64,000 nucleotides of DNA. Origin: Candidatus Nanoarchaeia archaeon (GTDB lineage: Archaea > Nanobdellota > Nanobdellia > Woesearchaeales > JANQNE01). Made by a program: the position numbers and the translations under genes. Shown piece after piece: positions 7,148-16,101 of the stretch (its first letter is position 1; every line of letters starts with the position of its first letter). Where the stretch lies: positions 62,001-126,000 of the forward strand of contig JANQNE010000010.1 of assembly GCA_028279725.1 (NCBI GenBank), in the 5' to 3' direction. A model generated the notes under the pieces. The model saw only the letters and a list, made by a program, of their open reading frames with translations, was not told the origin of the DNA and searched no databases.

Positions 7148-8635
7148 ATGAAAAAAGAACACTACATACTGCTTTTTATCTTCTTATTAGCACTCTCATT
7201 AAGGCTGTTCTTCACACTACAGACTCCTTATTTTAGCTCAGACGAGTCTTATCTTAATCTTAGGCTTACAGAACACATAACAAGCAATGGAACTCCGTTA
7301 GTCTATGACGACCTAAGTTATTCAGGCAGAACTTTGGCATATTCTCCTCTGTTTCATTATATTTTAGCATTATTTGACCTCACATTTCCCATAATCATAA
7401 TAGCAAAGATACTTGTAAATTTATTTGCATCTTCATTGGTTATAGTTGTTTATCTGATCTCAAAACAACTCACCAAAAACAAGAACATATCTTTGATGAC
7501 ATCATTCATTTCAGCATTCATCCCGATATATCTGACATCAACGACAAACACCATAAATATATATTCACTGATAATCCCCCTCATCTTCTACTCAATCTAC
7601 TGCCTTATGAATATAGAGAGAATGAAATACCCTTACATATTCACTATAATGTTCATATCATTACTTCATCCATCATCCTTGCTACTGATCATTGGTTTCA
7701 TATTCTACATAGTGATAATGAAACTTTCAAACATAAAACAAAAGCCAGCAGAACTGGAAGCAATACTTTTCGCAACTCTTGTCACAGTATGGTCTATCTT
7801 CCTGATATTCAAGAAAGCATTCCTTGTTCACGGTCTTTCTGTGATATGGCAGAACATCCCCTCGCAGGTTCTTAGGTATTATTTTACGAACATAAATGTA
7901 TTTGACCTACTATACAAGATAGGCATAATACCTTTATTATGCGGTATCTACATAATCTTCATATATACATACAAAGAAAAAAACAAGAACATAAATCTCC
8001 TGATAGGGCTCGCATCATCAACATTCTTGTTGATCTGGCTGCATCTCCTCCGGCTAGAGACAGGGATAATATTCCTTGGCATAATTCTAACTATATTGTT
8101 CAGCCAATTTATGAAGAATCTTCTTTCCTATATATCAAAAACAAAGATATCTCATCTAAAACCTTTATTTTCCATAATTGTCTTCCTAGTATTCATCCCG
8201 ACATTAGTCATACCTTCATTAACTTTCACAAAAGACTCATTAACTCTTACACCCTTGGATGAAGATGTTAAGGCTATGATTTGGCTAAGACAAAATACAG
8301 ATCCCAACTCAACAATCCTTACAAATCTCTACAATGGCCATCTTCTGACATATTTCTCAGAAAGAAAAAATATGGCAGACTCATACTTTCTTCTTATCAG
8401 TAATATCAACGAAAGAGTGGATGATATAAGGAAGATATACACAACACACTATGAGACTGATGCGATCCAGCTGCTGAACAAATACGATATCGATTACATC
8501 TTATTTTCCTCTCAGGAAAGATCAACATTTAACTTGGATAAGATAAGATACGTTAATGACAAGAGGTGCTTTGAACTGGTCTATGATGAAGAAGCACAGA
8601 TATACAGATCATTATGTAAGCTTATAGAAAGATGA
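7148..8635 (+). CDS. GT-C family membrane glycosyltransferase
   Basis: A 495-aa polytopic protein with about 11 hydrophobic segments and a soluble C-terminal tail (about 385-495). The first extracytoplasmic loop carries an acidic DE pair in FSSDESYLNLRLTEHI (about 30-45). This is the position of the metal/phosphate-binding acidic motif in GT-C enzymes that use polyprenyl-phosphate sugars. The tail includes a MIWLRQNTDPNSTILTN segment, a type of sequence common after the membrane part in archaeal PMT/STT3-like proteins. Likely role: transfer of a sugar from a dolichyl-phosphate donor on the outer membrane face. Donor and acceptor are unknown. Its stop overlaps the next GT-C gene by 4 bp. Confidence 0.75.
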   Translation: MKKEHYILLFIFLLALSLRLFFTLQTPYFSSDESYLNLRLTEHITSNGTPLVYDDLSYSGRTLAYSPLFHYILALFDLTFPIIIIAKILVNLFASSLVIVVYLISKQLTKNKNISLMTSFISAFIPIYLTSTTNTINIYSLIIPLIFYSIYCLMNIERMKYPYIFTIMFISLLHPSSLLLIIGFIFYIVIMKLSNIKQKPAELEAILFATLVTVWSIFLIFKKAFLVHGLSVIWQNIPSQVLRYYFTNINVFDLLYKIGIIPLLCGIYIIFIYTYKEKNKNINLLIGLASSTFLLIWLHLLRLETGIIFLGIILTILFSQFMKNLLSYISKTKISHLKPLFSIIVFLVFIPTLVIPSLTFTKDSLTLTPLDEDVKAMIWLRQNTDPNSTILTNLYNGHLLTYFSERKNMADSYFLLISNINERVDDIRKIYTTHYETDAIQLLNKYDIDYILFSSQERSTFNLDKIRYVNDKRCFELVYDEEAQIYRSLCKLIER

Positions 8636-10068
8636 AAAAAATAACAAACAAAGGAACATTGCTGATAGTGTTGATAGTCGCGCTTCTGATATTGCTTACA
8701 CCCCACCTGATAAGGATCATAAAGTACGATTCAATACTTCTAGGAAAAGAGCCTTATTACCACATTAGGATGGCCGAACATCTCAAGAACTTTGATATTC
8801 CTGATAATGATCCTTTGATAGACAGGCCTTATGTATTGAACCCATATCATATGGTTCTCGCGGCATCGTCATTCATAATGCCTTTAGAGTTAGCATCCAA
8901 GCTTGTCCCATTCCTGCTGGGGATCTTATCAGCCTACTTATTATTCTTGATATTCAATGACTTGAACCTTGGAAAGAACAAGATACTGATAATCCTGCTG
9001 ATGTTTGTCACATCTCCGATATTCATATTCATATTCGCAACTTCATCTCAATATTCTATTATAATCTTCCTAAATCTGTTAGGATTCTATCTATATATGA
9101 AAAAAACAACTTTATTCCTATGGCTCTCGATCATAGTGTTCTACTTAATCCCTTTCTTCAACATATTCAACGCTCTGATAACATTAATCTTATTGTTCAT
9201 CTACACCATATATTCTAAGATGGGAATAAAGAAGTTCTATTTTATCTCGATTGGTCTTTTCCTGAGGGTCGTGATATATCATTTCTCTATTTTCTATAAC
9301 TATGGCCTCCCTCAGGTATCACCTTTTACGATTCAGGACATAATCCCGGCATCTATCTCAGATCTTGGCGGTCTGGTTTCTTTTGGAGTCTTTACCTTAC
9401 TTCTTGCAGCAATTGGTTTGTTCGTAACATGGAAAAGTGAAAAAGAGTTCTATTTCATCTATCCACTGGCATTTTTCTTATTCATACTGTCTTTCTTCCT
9501 TGGAGCTTATGCAAATATCTATCAAAACTTCATAGTATGCATTCTTGCAGGTTACGGATTCTTTGTATTGATGACGAGAAAATGGCATCTTGAAGTAATA
9601 AAGAACCTAACTCTCCTTATAATAATCTGTGGAATAATCTTCTCAACGACATCATACCTAGTAAGGCTATCGAACCTTTCTCCTAATCAGGAAATCATAG
9701 AAAGCTTGGAATGGTTAAATAACAATTCAAATCCTTCAGATATCATCCTATCTCACCACTCAAACGGATACTGGATCGAAGCGATTGCAAAAAGACCAGT
9801 CATACTGGATGAATCTTTTGACTATATCAATTTCTTGGATGAAAAACAAGAAGACTTAAAAGAAATCTTTCATTCAAGAACTCTAAAGACGACAACAAAT
9901 CTCCTAAAAAAACATAACATATCTTACATCTGGATAAATAAAGACATGAAAGAAGGCTTGGTATGGAACAAGAAAGAAGAGGGCCTTCTGTTTTTATTTA
10001 GGAACAGCGAAACCTTTAAAAAGTTAAAAACCTATACTAGTATAGAGATTTGGGAATTTATTGGGTGA
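8632..10068 (+). CDS. GT-C family membrane glycosyltransferase, STT3-like first loop
   Basis: A 478-aa polytopic protein with about 11 membrane segments and a soluble C-terminal domain of about 110 residues. The first loop reads GKEPYYHIRMAEHL (about 38-51), which resembles the loop after TM1 in STT3/AglB-like enzymes. The tail contains ESLEWLNNNSNPSDIILSHHSNGYWIEA, reminiscent of the WWDYG-bearing region of oligosaccharyltransferases but without the WWD motif. It is therefore a GT-C transferase rather than a second oligosaccharyltransferase. It overlaps the preceding GT-C by 4 bp and is probably co-translated with it; the two could act as a pair. Confidence 0.72.
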   Translation: MKKITNKGTLLIVLIVALLILLTPHLIRIIKYDSILLGKEPYYHIRMAEHLKNFDIPDNDPLIDRPYVLNPYHMVLAASSFIMPLELASKLVPFLLGILSAYLLFLIFNDLNLGKNKILIILLMFVTSPIFIFIFATSSQYSIIIFLNLLGFYLYMKKTTLFLWLSIIVFYLIPFFNIFNALITLILLFIYTIYSKMGIKKFYFISIGLFLRVVIYHFSIFYNYGLPQVSPFTIQDIIPASISDLGGLVSFGVFTLLLAAIGLFVTWKSEKEFYFIYPLAFFLFILSFFLGAYANIYQNFIVCILAGYGFFVLMTRKWHLEVIKNLTLLIIICGIIFSTTSYLVRLSNLSPNQEIIESLEWLNNNSNPSDIILSHHSNGYWIEAIAKRPVILDESFDYINFLDEKQEDLKEIFHSRTLKTTTNLLKKHNISYIWINKDMKEGLVWNKKEEGLLFLFRNSETFKKLKTYTSIEIWEFIG

Positions 10069-10079
10069 GGTAGGTAAGA

Positions 10080-11312
10080 GTGATTCACTATATGATGTGG
10101 TTTATAGCCTTTATAGCGCTTTATATCAGCATAGTCTGGCTTAATTTTCTTTACCTAGGTATAACTAACCCAAAACAAAAAGCACCTAAAAACCTCCCTA
10201 AAACGACCATAGTTGTCCCGGCATATAATGAAGAAAAGACAATCCTTACAACTTTAAAATCCATCACAAAACTAAACTATCCAGAAGAAAAGTTAGAAGT
10301 TATAGTTGTAAATGATGGATCTAAGGACAACACAAAAAAGGTAGTGCAAAAATTCATAAAAAAACACAGAAACTTCTCTCTATTAGACAAAAAGAATGAA
10401 GGAAAAGCAGAGGCCCTAAATTCAGCGATCAAGATTGCAACAGGAGAGCTTTTTGCATGCGTTGATGCAGACTCTGTTGTTGAAGAAGATTCTTTAGCAA
10501 ACGCGATACACAACTTCTCAAAACCAAAGGTTGCTGCAGTTATAAGTTCGATCCAAATATACCAACCAAAAAATATCTACGAAAAACTACAGAAGATAGA
10601 ATATGTGATGGCTGTACTGATGAGAAAATTGATGTCTTCTATAGACACGTTAGCTATGACTCCTGGAGTATTAAGCATCTACAAGACAGATGTGCTGAAA
10701 AAGATAGGTGGCTTCGATAAAGATAACATAACAGAGGATTATGAAGTTGCTATGAGGTTAAAATACCATGGATATAAGATAGAGATAGAAGACAACAGTA
10801 TAACCCACACAAAAGCTCCGAGATCCTTTTGGTCTTTATGGAGACAGAGAGTAAGGTGGTATAGGGGATTTATCTTTAATCATCTAAAATACAGGAAGAT
10901 GTTCTTCAACAAAAAATATTCCTTTTTAGCATATTTTCAGCTTCCTCTTGATGTCATCGGAGTTGTATTCTTACTCACAGCGACAGGAATTATAGCTTTC
11001 AATGTTATAAAGCACCTGTATGAGTTCATAGTAAGAAGCGTAATGATAAAAGGATATTTTACTTCACAGATATTTTCTATCCCTTCATTTAAAGAGATTA
11101 TCCTCTCTCAAAATATGAAGATCATGATCCCAATATGGGTTGCATTGATAGCAGGAATATATCTTTTCTACAGGGCACATAAGCTGTCAAAAGCACCGAT
11201 AAAGCACCCGTTTTCTATATGGACTTATTTTATCCTCTTGCCTTATCTGACTTCCCTTCATTGGATTTCAGCGATATCACATGAACTGTTTGGAACTAAA
11301 AGAAAATGGTAA
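10080..11312 (+). CDS. Processive GT2 glycosyltransferase (BcsA/HasA/IcaA type)
   Basis: A 410-aa membrane glycosyltransferase that polymerises or extends sugars from nucleotide-sugar donors. An N-terminal TM (about 5-25) precedes the GT-A domain with VVPAYNEE, VVNDGSKDNT, the DxD-like VDADS and the acceptor-site TED (NITEDYEVAMRL). The QRxRW signature (RQRVRWYRG, about 256-264) marks processive enzymes of the cellulose/hyaluronan synthase type. Three C-terminal TM segments follow. The given start is a GTG with a GAGGTAGGT ribosome site; an ATG four codons in is an alternative. It sits between GT-C enzymes and the thioredoxin-like pair. Confidence 0.88.
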   Translation: MIHYMMWFIAFIALYISIVWLNFLYLGITNPKQKAPKNLPKTTIVVPAYNEEKTILTTLKSITKLNYPEEKLEVIVVNDGSKDNTKKVVQKFIKKHRNFSLLDKKNEGKAEALNSAIKIATGELFACVDADSVVEEDSLANAIHNFSKPKVAAVISSIQIYQPKNIYEKLQKIEYVMAVLMRKLMSSIDTLAMTPGVLSIYKTDVLKKIGGFDKDNITEDYEVAMRLKYHGYKIEIEDNSITHTKAPRSFWSLWRQRVRWYRGFIFNHLKYRKMFFNKKYSFLAYFQLPLDVIGVVFLLTATGIIAFNVIKHLYEFIVRSVMIKGYFTSQIFSIPSFKEIILSQNMKIMIPIWVALIAGIYLFYRAHKLSKAPIKHPFSIWTYFILLPYLTSLHWISAISHELFGTKRKW

Positions 11313-11947
11313 AAGAAAAATTCAAAAAACACCTGTTATTAACAATAACTCTGCTTCTTATAGTTGTGTTTATAGCAGGAATACTTGTCGGGAGGGCATC
11401 AAGCTCTAAAAAGATCAACGAGATAAATAAGTTCATAAAAGAAAATGAACTGGATACAGAATCTTACATAATTGAACAGCAGCTAATCGGAGATTTTGAC
11501 GAGGAAAATTGTATTCTTGCAAAGACAAGATTAGAAAGCTTGTTCGCCCAGCTAAGCTCGATAGGAAAACAGTTAGTCACAGAGAATATTGAAGAGAATA
11601 TAGGGGAAGATAACTATATTTTCCTAAAAAGAAAATACCATCTTCTTCAGATAAGGACTTACACGCTATTCAAGAAACTGTCCGATAACTGCAACATAAG
11701 AAACCCAGTCATCCTTTATTATTACTCACAGAACCAGGAAGAATCAAAACAACAAGGACTTATATTGGACGAATTAGTTAAAAATCATGATTTCAGTATC
11801 TTTGCCGTAGAATTCAACTACTCAACAGAATTAAAGTTCTTAGAATCTTATTATAGTATAAAGACTACACCTACTGTGGTGGTCAATTATGATCATAAGT
11901 TTGAAGGATTGACAGAATACAAAGAGATAGCTGATCAGTTTGTATAA
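11306..11947 (+). CDS. Membrane-anchored thioredoxin-fold-like protein without CXXC (short paralogue)
   Basis: A 213-aa protein with one N-terminal TM (about 9-29), then an extracytoplasmic helical region. Its C-terminal part looks like a degraded thioredoxin fold: strand NPVILYYYSQ, a helix, strand FSIFAVEFNY, then TTPTVVVN, where TP fits the cis-proline loop. No CXXC is present. Two cysteines (about residues 69 and 127) are conserved in the larger paralogue downstream and could form a disulphide. The ELDTESYIIEQQ and KRKYHLLQIRTYTLFKKL blocks are also shared with it. I do not recognise a named family. Position suggests a part in surface glycan assembly. Confidence 0.65.
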   Translation: MVKEKFKKHLLLTITLLLIVVFIAGILVGRASSSKKINEINKFIKENELDTESYIIEQQLIGDFDEENCILAKTRLESLFAQLSSIGKQLVTENIEENIGEDNYIFLKRKYHLLQIRTYTLFKKLSDNCNIRNPVILYYYSQNQEESKQQGLILDELVKNHDFSIFAVEFNYSTELKFLESYYSIKTTPTVVVNYDHKFEGLTEYKEIADQFV

Positions 11948-11968
11948 TCATTCTTTGCTTAGGCTAAA

Positions 11969-14086
11969 ATGGATAAAAGAAAATATTATCAAAAAAGGGT
12001 ATTCTTCACTAGTTTTATACTCACATTGATAATTTTCTCAGTTGGTCTAGCCCTAAGTTATCTTCTTGACTATGCAAGGATAGATACTGTATTCACCATG
12101 CTTGAAGAGAACGAGCTTAATACAGAAGCTTATTTTGTAGAGGAGGAATTTGCAGAAACATTTAATGCTGATAAATGTCCTTCTATGCGTTCACGTATCT
12201 ACGAGATCAAAAGAGAGATAACTAAAGTAGCACAAGATCTTTCAAATTATGGCTCTAAATCCATATTCAAGAAAAAAGACTTCGATTACCTTAAACGAAG
12301 ATATTTCCTATTGGAGCTCAGATTTTACAACCTTATCAACGACCTAAACGAGAAATGCGGATCTTCTTACATCCCCATCCTGTTCTTTTATGAGATCGAC
12401 GATGACTTAAGCACAAGACAGGGTTATGTCTTGGATGACTTAAGCCAGACAGATGAATACAAATCAAGGATAATAACTCTCTCATTCGACAAAGACTATG
12501 AAGATGAGCCTTCTTTAGAGATATTGCTGTTGAAGTTCAATGTGACAAAAGCACCCACAATCATAATCAATAACGAGATAAAAGATGAAGGGATCACATA
12601 TGGAGGACAGATAAATGGCTCCATAATAAAGATACTGAGGGAAGTAAGTACAGACCCACATGCAAGGGATTATAATTTTTCTTATGTGCTCGATTCAGTG
12701 AGTATTAACAAAGAAGATTACATAAAGAATCTTACAGGCCTTCTATCAAAGAATATATCATATTTCTCAAAAGGAGATATCAGCCTCATGCTAGGAAGAT
12801 TGACAAAAAACGATTCATTGATCTGCTCATCCTTAAAGTATTATTTCAACCACTCTCCTAGGAGTTTAGAAGAAAAAGCAATCTTATATGAAACGATTGC
12901 AAGCATAGATTGCAAGACAAATAAAAGACAGTTCTTATTAGAGGCTTCAGATATCTGGAAAAAGTTAGGAAATGATTTCAGGTCAGATCTGGACAAATCC
13001 CTGGCATATGGAAATAAGGTAAATTTTAAGTTCTGGGATTACAAATTAAAACAGCCTGACACAGAAGAGAAGATAAATGCTTCAAAGATATTGATGGGCT
13101 CATCTTATTTCAGATTAGATGACTCAGATACAATAGTCTCACAGGCAGACAGGGTAACAAGAGACTGGCTTTCATATCAGTTGGAAGAATCTCCTTTCTC
13201 AGAGAATGTGTTAGAGATCTTTTCAGAAAAACTATACTGGAGCGATTCAGATCACTTTCCTAGCATAGGTTGGCATGAAGGAGGAAGGATAAGAGAACTA
13301 AAAGAGACAGGACTGAGTCATGAAGTTGCTTCTGGAACTATTGTAAAAAAGATTGACGGTAGATGGTATGCTCCGAATGAAGAAGGAGTATTCATGTTTG
13401 ATGTTCCTATTGATAAGATCCAATACCCTACAACTAGATTTCTGAAAGAAGATATTGCACTTATCGTAGACTCCCATGGGATGAATATGTTAGTAGAACA
13501 GGCAGTAAGGAATAACGCAACAATCACTATTGGCTGCTGCGATCATATTGGAAAAGTAAAAGCTATCCAATATCTTTCAGACAAAGGGATAAGATCAATC
13601 TGCTTTACAGATAAATATCTCCCTCTCCTTCTAAACACAAATACATCAGCATTAGGATCTCCGACTATAAAACTGGCTGGAGATTCCGCCATCGTAGGAA
13701 ATCAGCCGATAACAATAGACACAGATGAAAAGATAATAGCAATGGATGTTGAAGACATAACTCTTGTGCAGAGTTATTATGATACTCCGGCAAGGTATTT
13801 CAGGAACCTGGAAAAGCTAGTAGACCTGAACGTTATATATTTCCACATAAGCGGTGTCAATCAGACAGGGAATATTGTCGAAAGCGCTATAAAAAATGGG
13901 GTAAGAGTTATTGGGACGAGAGTGTATGAAGCAGATGATTATTACAAATTAAAGGAATGGTTAGGAAGAAGCCAGAAAAACAGGGCTATATTGTTCCATT
14001 CAACATCATACCCTTATGGGTATAGGATAATGAAAGAATTTCCGCTTCAGACAACATTTGATGATATAAATCCTGTATTTATCTAA
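11969..14086 (+). CDS. Large membrane-anchored paralogue: thioredoxin-like N-half plus unknown C-terminal domain
   Basis: A 705-aa protein. Residues 1-235 parallel the 213-aa neighbour: an N-terminal TM, an ELNTEAYFVEEEF block, two conserved cysteines (about 69 and 130), then YIPILFFYE and TKAPTIIINN as a thioredoxin-like fold without CXXC. Residues 245-400 look like a helical TPR-like stretch. Residues 420-705 form a domain I do not recognise, with alternating strands and helices: IALIVDSHGMNMLVEQA, ATITIGCCDHIGKVKAIQYL, IRSICFTDKYLPLLL, VIYFHISGVNQTG and IVESAIKNGVRVIG. That rhythm suggests a Rossmann-like or SIS-like alpha/beta fold. The bulk should be extracytoplasmic. The tandem duplication implies the pair act together. 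Confidence 0.6.
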   Translation: MDKRKYYQKRVFFTSFILTLIIFSVGLALSYLLDYARIDTVFTMLEENELNTEAYFVEEEFAETFNADKCPSMRSRIYEIKREITKVAQDLSNYGSKSIFKKKDFDYLKRRYFLLELRFYNLINDLNEKCGSSYIPILFFYEIDDDLSTRQGYVLDDLSQTDEYKSRIITLSFDKDYEDEPSLEILLLKFNVTKAPTIIINNEIKDEGITYGGQINGSIIKILREVSTDPHARDYNFSYVLDSVSINKEDYIKNLTGLLSKNISYFSKGDISLMLGRLTKNDSLICSSLKYYFNHSPRSLEEKAILYETIASIDCKTNKRQFLLEASDIWKKLGNDFRSDLDKSLAYGNKVNFKFWDYKLKQPDTEEKINASKILMGSSYFRLDDSDTIVSQADRVTRDWLSYQLEESPFSENVLEIFSEKLYWSDSDHFPSIGWHEGGRIRELKETGLSHEVASGTIVKKIDGRWYAPNEEGVFMFDVPIDKIQYPTTRFLKEDIALIVDSHGMNMLVEQAVRNNATITIGCCDHIGKVKAIQYLSDKGIRSICFTDKYLPLLLNTNTSALGSPTIKLAGDSAIVGNQPITIDTDEKIIAMDVEDITLVQSYYDTPARYFRNLEKLVDLNVIYFHISGVNQTGNIVESAIKNGVRVIGTRVYEADDYYKLKEWLGRSQKNRAILFHSTSYPYGYRIMKEFPLQTTFDDINPVFI

Positions 14087-14129
14087 AACCGCATAGAGCT
14101 GTGCCAAAAACCACAAGGTGTTTTTAAGC

Positions 14130-15536
14130 ATGTCAAAAATAAAATCAATTTATTTTGTACTTATATCATTCTTTATAGCAAAACTCCTCTTCTTTACAAA
14201 ATATATGGTTATACTTTGGGATGAAGCAGTCTACATAGGGGTTGGAAAATCAATATTCTCACTAGGGAAGATAGGTCTCTTTGAACCTATAAGGCCGATA
14301 GTCCTTCCGATCTTCCTTGGTTTCTTCTGGAAGATCAACTTAAACATAATCTTATTTGGAAAACTAATTGCCCTTATTTTCAGCTTGATATACTTATACT
14401 TAACATACCTATTGGCCAAAGAAATCTTCGATAAAAAAGTAGCGATAATAAGCTCAATAATTATAGCAATAACACCTGTTTTCTTCTTTAACAGCACACA
14501 GATAATGACAGGAATCCCTTCAACAGTATTTGCCATGTTTGCAATCCTTCTTCTTATAAGAAAAAAGAGCCCCTATTTGATTGGATTCTTTACAGCATTA
14601 TCGTTTCTGACAAGATTTCCTCAAGGAATATTGCTTCCAGCAGTGCTCCTTTCTGTATATTTGCTTCAAAAGAAAAAAGAACGCATCCAAAACATAAAGA
14701 AGATCCTGGTCTCCTTTATTATAACAACTACACCTCATCTTATATTCAACTTAGTTATTTACATAAACCCATTCTATCCATTCATACTTGCACTTAGACA
14801 TCAAGGAAATCCAGTGCATGCAGCATCCTCAATACTGCACGATATTTTGTATTACATCATAGAACCTATTAAAGATAATTTAATATTCATATTTCTCATA
14901 ATGGGGTTATTTTTCATATTGCAGAAGAAATTAAAGAAAGATAAAAAGATAATTTTAATCTCCCTTGCATTCTATCTCCTATATTTTACGTACACGTCAA
15001 ACAAACAGCTGAGATTCTCACTTGTATTTCTCCCACTTCTTGCAACACTTTCTTCTTTTGGAATTGTTGAATTGATCAGAAGGATAAATAGACTAAGGAT
15101 AAAAGCTATAAAAATACCAATCTTGATAATCATCGCAATATTCATAGCCTTCTCATCATTTTTAGCGATAAAAGAAGACATAAGGCTTCATAATTGGTGG
15201 AAAGTCACAGAAGAGCCAGAAATACAGGCAGAATTCTACAGATACTTCATAGACAAAGAAACAAACTGCATATTCACCACAGATCCTGTACCAGTTGCAT
15301 ACACAGATAAGCTCTTCATACCATTCTACAACTCTGCTTTTGAAGCAAATTTACTTTTCGACAAATTAAAAGACAGATGCAATTATATCATATACACCCC
15401 AGACCCATTTCCTTGTGAATATTTTGATGATATCTGCTATCAACAGAAGAACGAACTTATATCAAAACTAAACACAACAAAAACAAAAATATTCCACAAG
15501 GAATACGAAAACCAGGAATATAACATATACATCTGA
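14130..15536 (+). CDS. GT-C family (GT39/ArnT-like) membrane glycosyltransferase
   Basis: A 468-aa polytopic protein with about 11 membrane segments. The first extracytoplasmic loop holds the acidic pair in LWDEAVYIGVGKSIF (about 28-42), the typical D-E motif of GT39/ArnT-like enzymes. LTRFPQGILLPAVLLS and LRFSLVFLPLLATLSS match the later loop regions of that clan. The ATG at 14130 is preferred over the GTG at 14118 because GGTG is then correctly placed as ribosome site. It closes the 7.1-15.5 kb run, and the convergent MBF1 gene begins one base after its stop. Confidence 0.75.
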   Translation: MSKIKSIYFVLISFFIAKLLFFTKYMVILWDEAVYIGVGKSIFSLGKIGLFEPIRPIVLPIFLGFFWKINLNIILFGKLIALIFSLIYLYLTYLLAKEIFDKKVAIISSIIIAITPVFFFNSTQIMTGIPSTVFAMFAILLLIRKKSPYLIGFFTALSFLTRFPQGILLPAVLLSVYLLQKKKERIQNIKKILVSFIITTTPHLIFNLVIYINPFYPFILALRHQGNPVHAASSILHDILYYIIEPIKDNLIFIFLIMGLFFILQKKLKKDKKIILISLAFYLLYFTYTSNKQLRFSLVFLPLLATLSSFGIVELIRRINRLRIKAIKIPILIIIAIFIAFSSFLAIKEDIRLHNWWKVTEEPEIQAEFYRYFIDKETNCIFTTDPVPVAYTDKLFIPFYNSAFEANLLFDKLKDRCNYIIYTPDPFPCEYFDDICYQQKNELISKLNTTKTKIFHKEYENQEYNIYI

Positions 15537-15995
15537 TCATTTCTTTATCTTAATCATATCTCCTATGGTCAACCCACCACCAGTTCCTTTTGGAACTATC
15601 GGACTTTCTTCCTCTTCTTCAAATTCAACAAGCTTAATCTCCAAGAATCTCTCCAACTTCTTAGCTAATTTCATAGAAGGCATCATCTTACCGCTCTCTA
15701 TCTTATGGACCATAGATTCTTTCTCAGCAATCTTCTGGGCCAGCTCCTCTTGTTTCAAACCCATTTTCTCCCTCTTTTTCTTGATCTTAACACCACAGTC
15801 TTCAACAACACTCTCAACGATCTCTTTCTCAGCTTTTACCTCTCTTCTAAATATTTTTTTAGCTTCAGCAACTTCCACGTTCACTTTCTTGACAACCTTT
15901 CCAAACTTAGAACATCTATCGCAGACATTCATCTCTACTCCTTCTACTTTCGCTTTATACAGCTCCCCTTCTTTGCCGCACATATCACACTGCAT
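15537..15995 (-). CDS. Multiprotein bridging factor 1 (MBF1-type transcription factor)
   Basis: A 152-aa regulator. An N-terminal zinc ribbon has CDMC...CDRC (residues 3-6 and about 26-29). A basic linker is followed by a Cro/C1-type helix-turn-helix (about 73-128: KKREKMGLKQEELAQKIAEKE, then VHKIESGKMMPS), and the acidic tail ends in GGGLTIGDMIKIKK. This architecture is the archaeal MBF1/aMBF1 form. The ATG at 15995 is chosen because GGTGGT precedes it and family members begin MQC; an upstream ATG would add ten residues. A TATA-like TTTTTATAG on the minus strand (about 16027-16035) fits its promoter. It is divergent from the ABC transporter. Confidence 0.93.
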   Translation of the reverse strand: MQCDMCGKEGELYKAKVEGVEMNVCDRCSKFGKVVKKVNVEVAEAKKIFRREVKAEKEIVESVVEDCGVKIKKKREKMGLKQEELAQKIAEKESMVHKIESGKMMPSMKLAKKLERFLEIKLVEFEEEEESPIVPKGTGGGLTIGDMIKIKK

Positions 15996-16071
15996 CTTAC
16001 CACCTATTTGATTTCCAAGGCCCAATTCTATAAAAATCTTGCTTTCTTTGCCCTCTTAAAAGGACAAAAAG

Positions 16072-16079
16072 TTTATAAA
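16072..16079 (+). promoter_or_regulatory. TATA box of the ABC-2 exporter operon
   Basis: TTTATAAA is centred 26 nt before the ATG at 16102 and no ribosome site is visible, so a leaderless transcript is predicted. Confidence 0.6.
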
Positions 16080-16101
16080 GGGAGTTGATATTATTATTTG
16101 T

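Noticed and set aside
8632-10068. Second oligosaccharyltransferase
   Set aside because: The first loop is STT3-like, but no WWDYG-type motif exists in the C-terminal domain.
15565-16088. Plus-strand open frames over the MBF1 gene
   Set aside because: They are antisense shadows of MBF1 and its upstream region, with serine- and phenylalanine-rich composition and no ribosome site.
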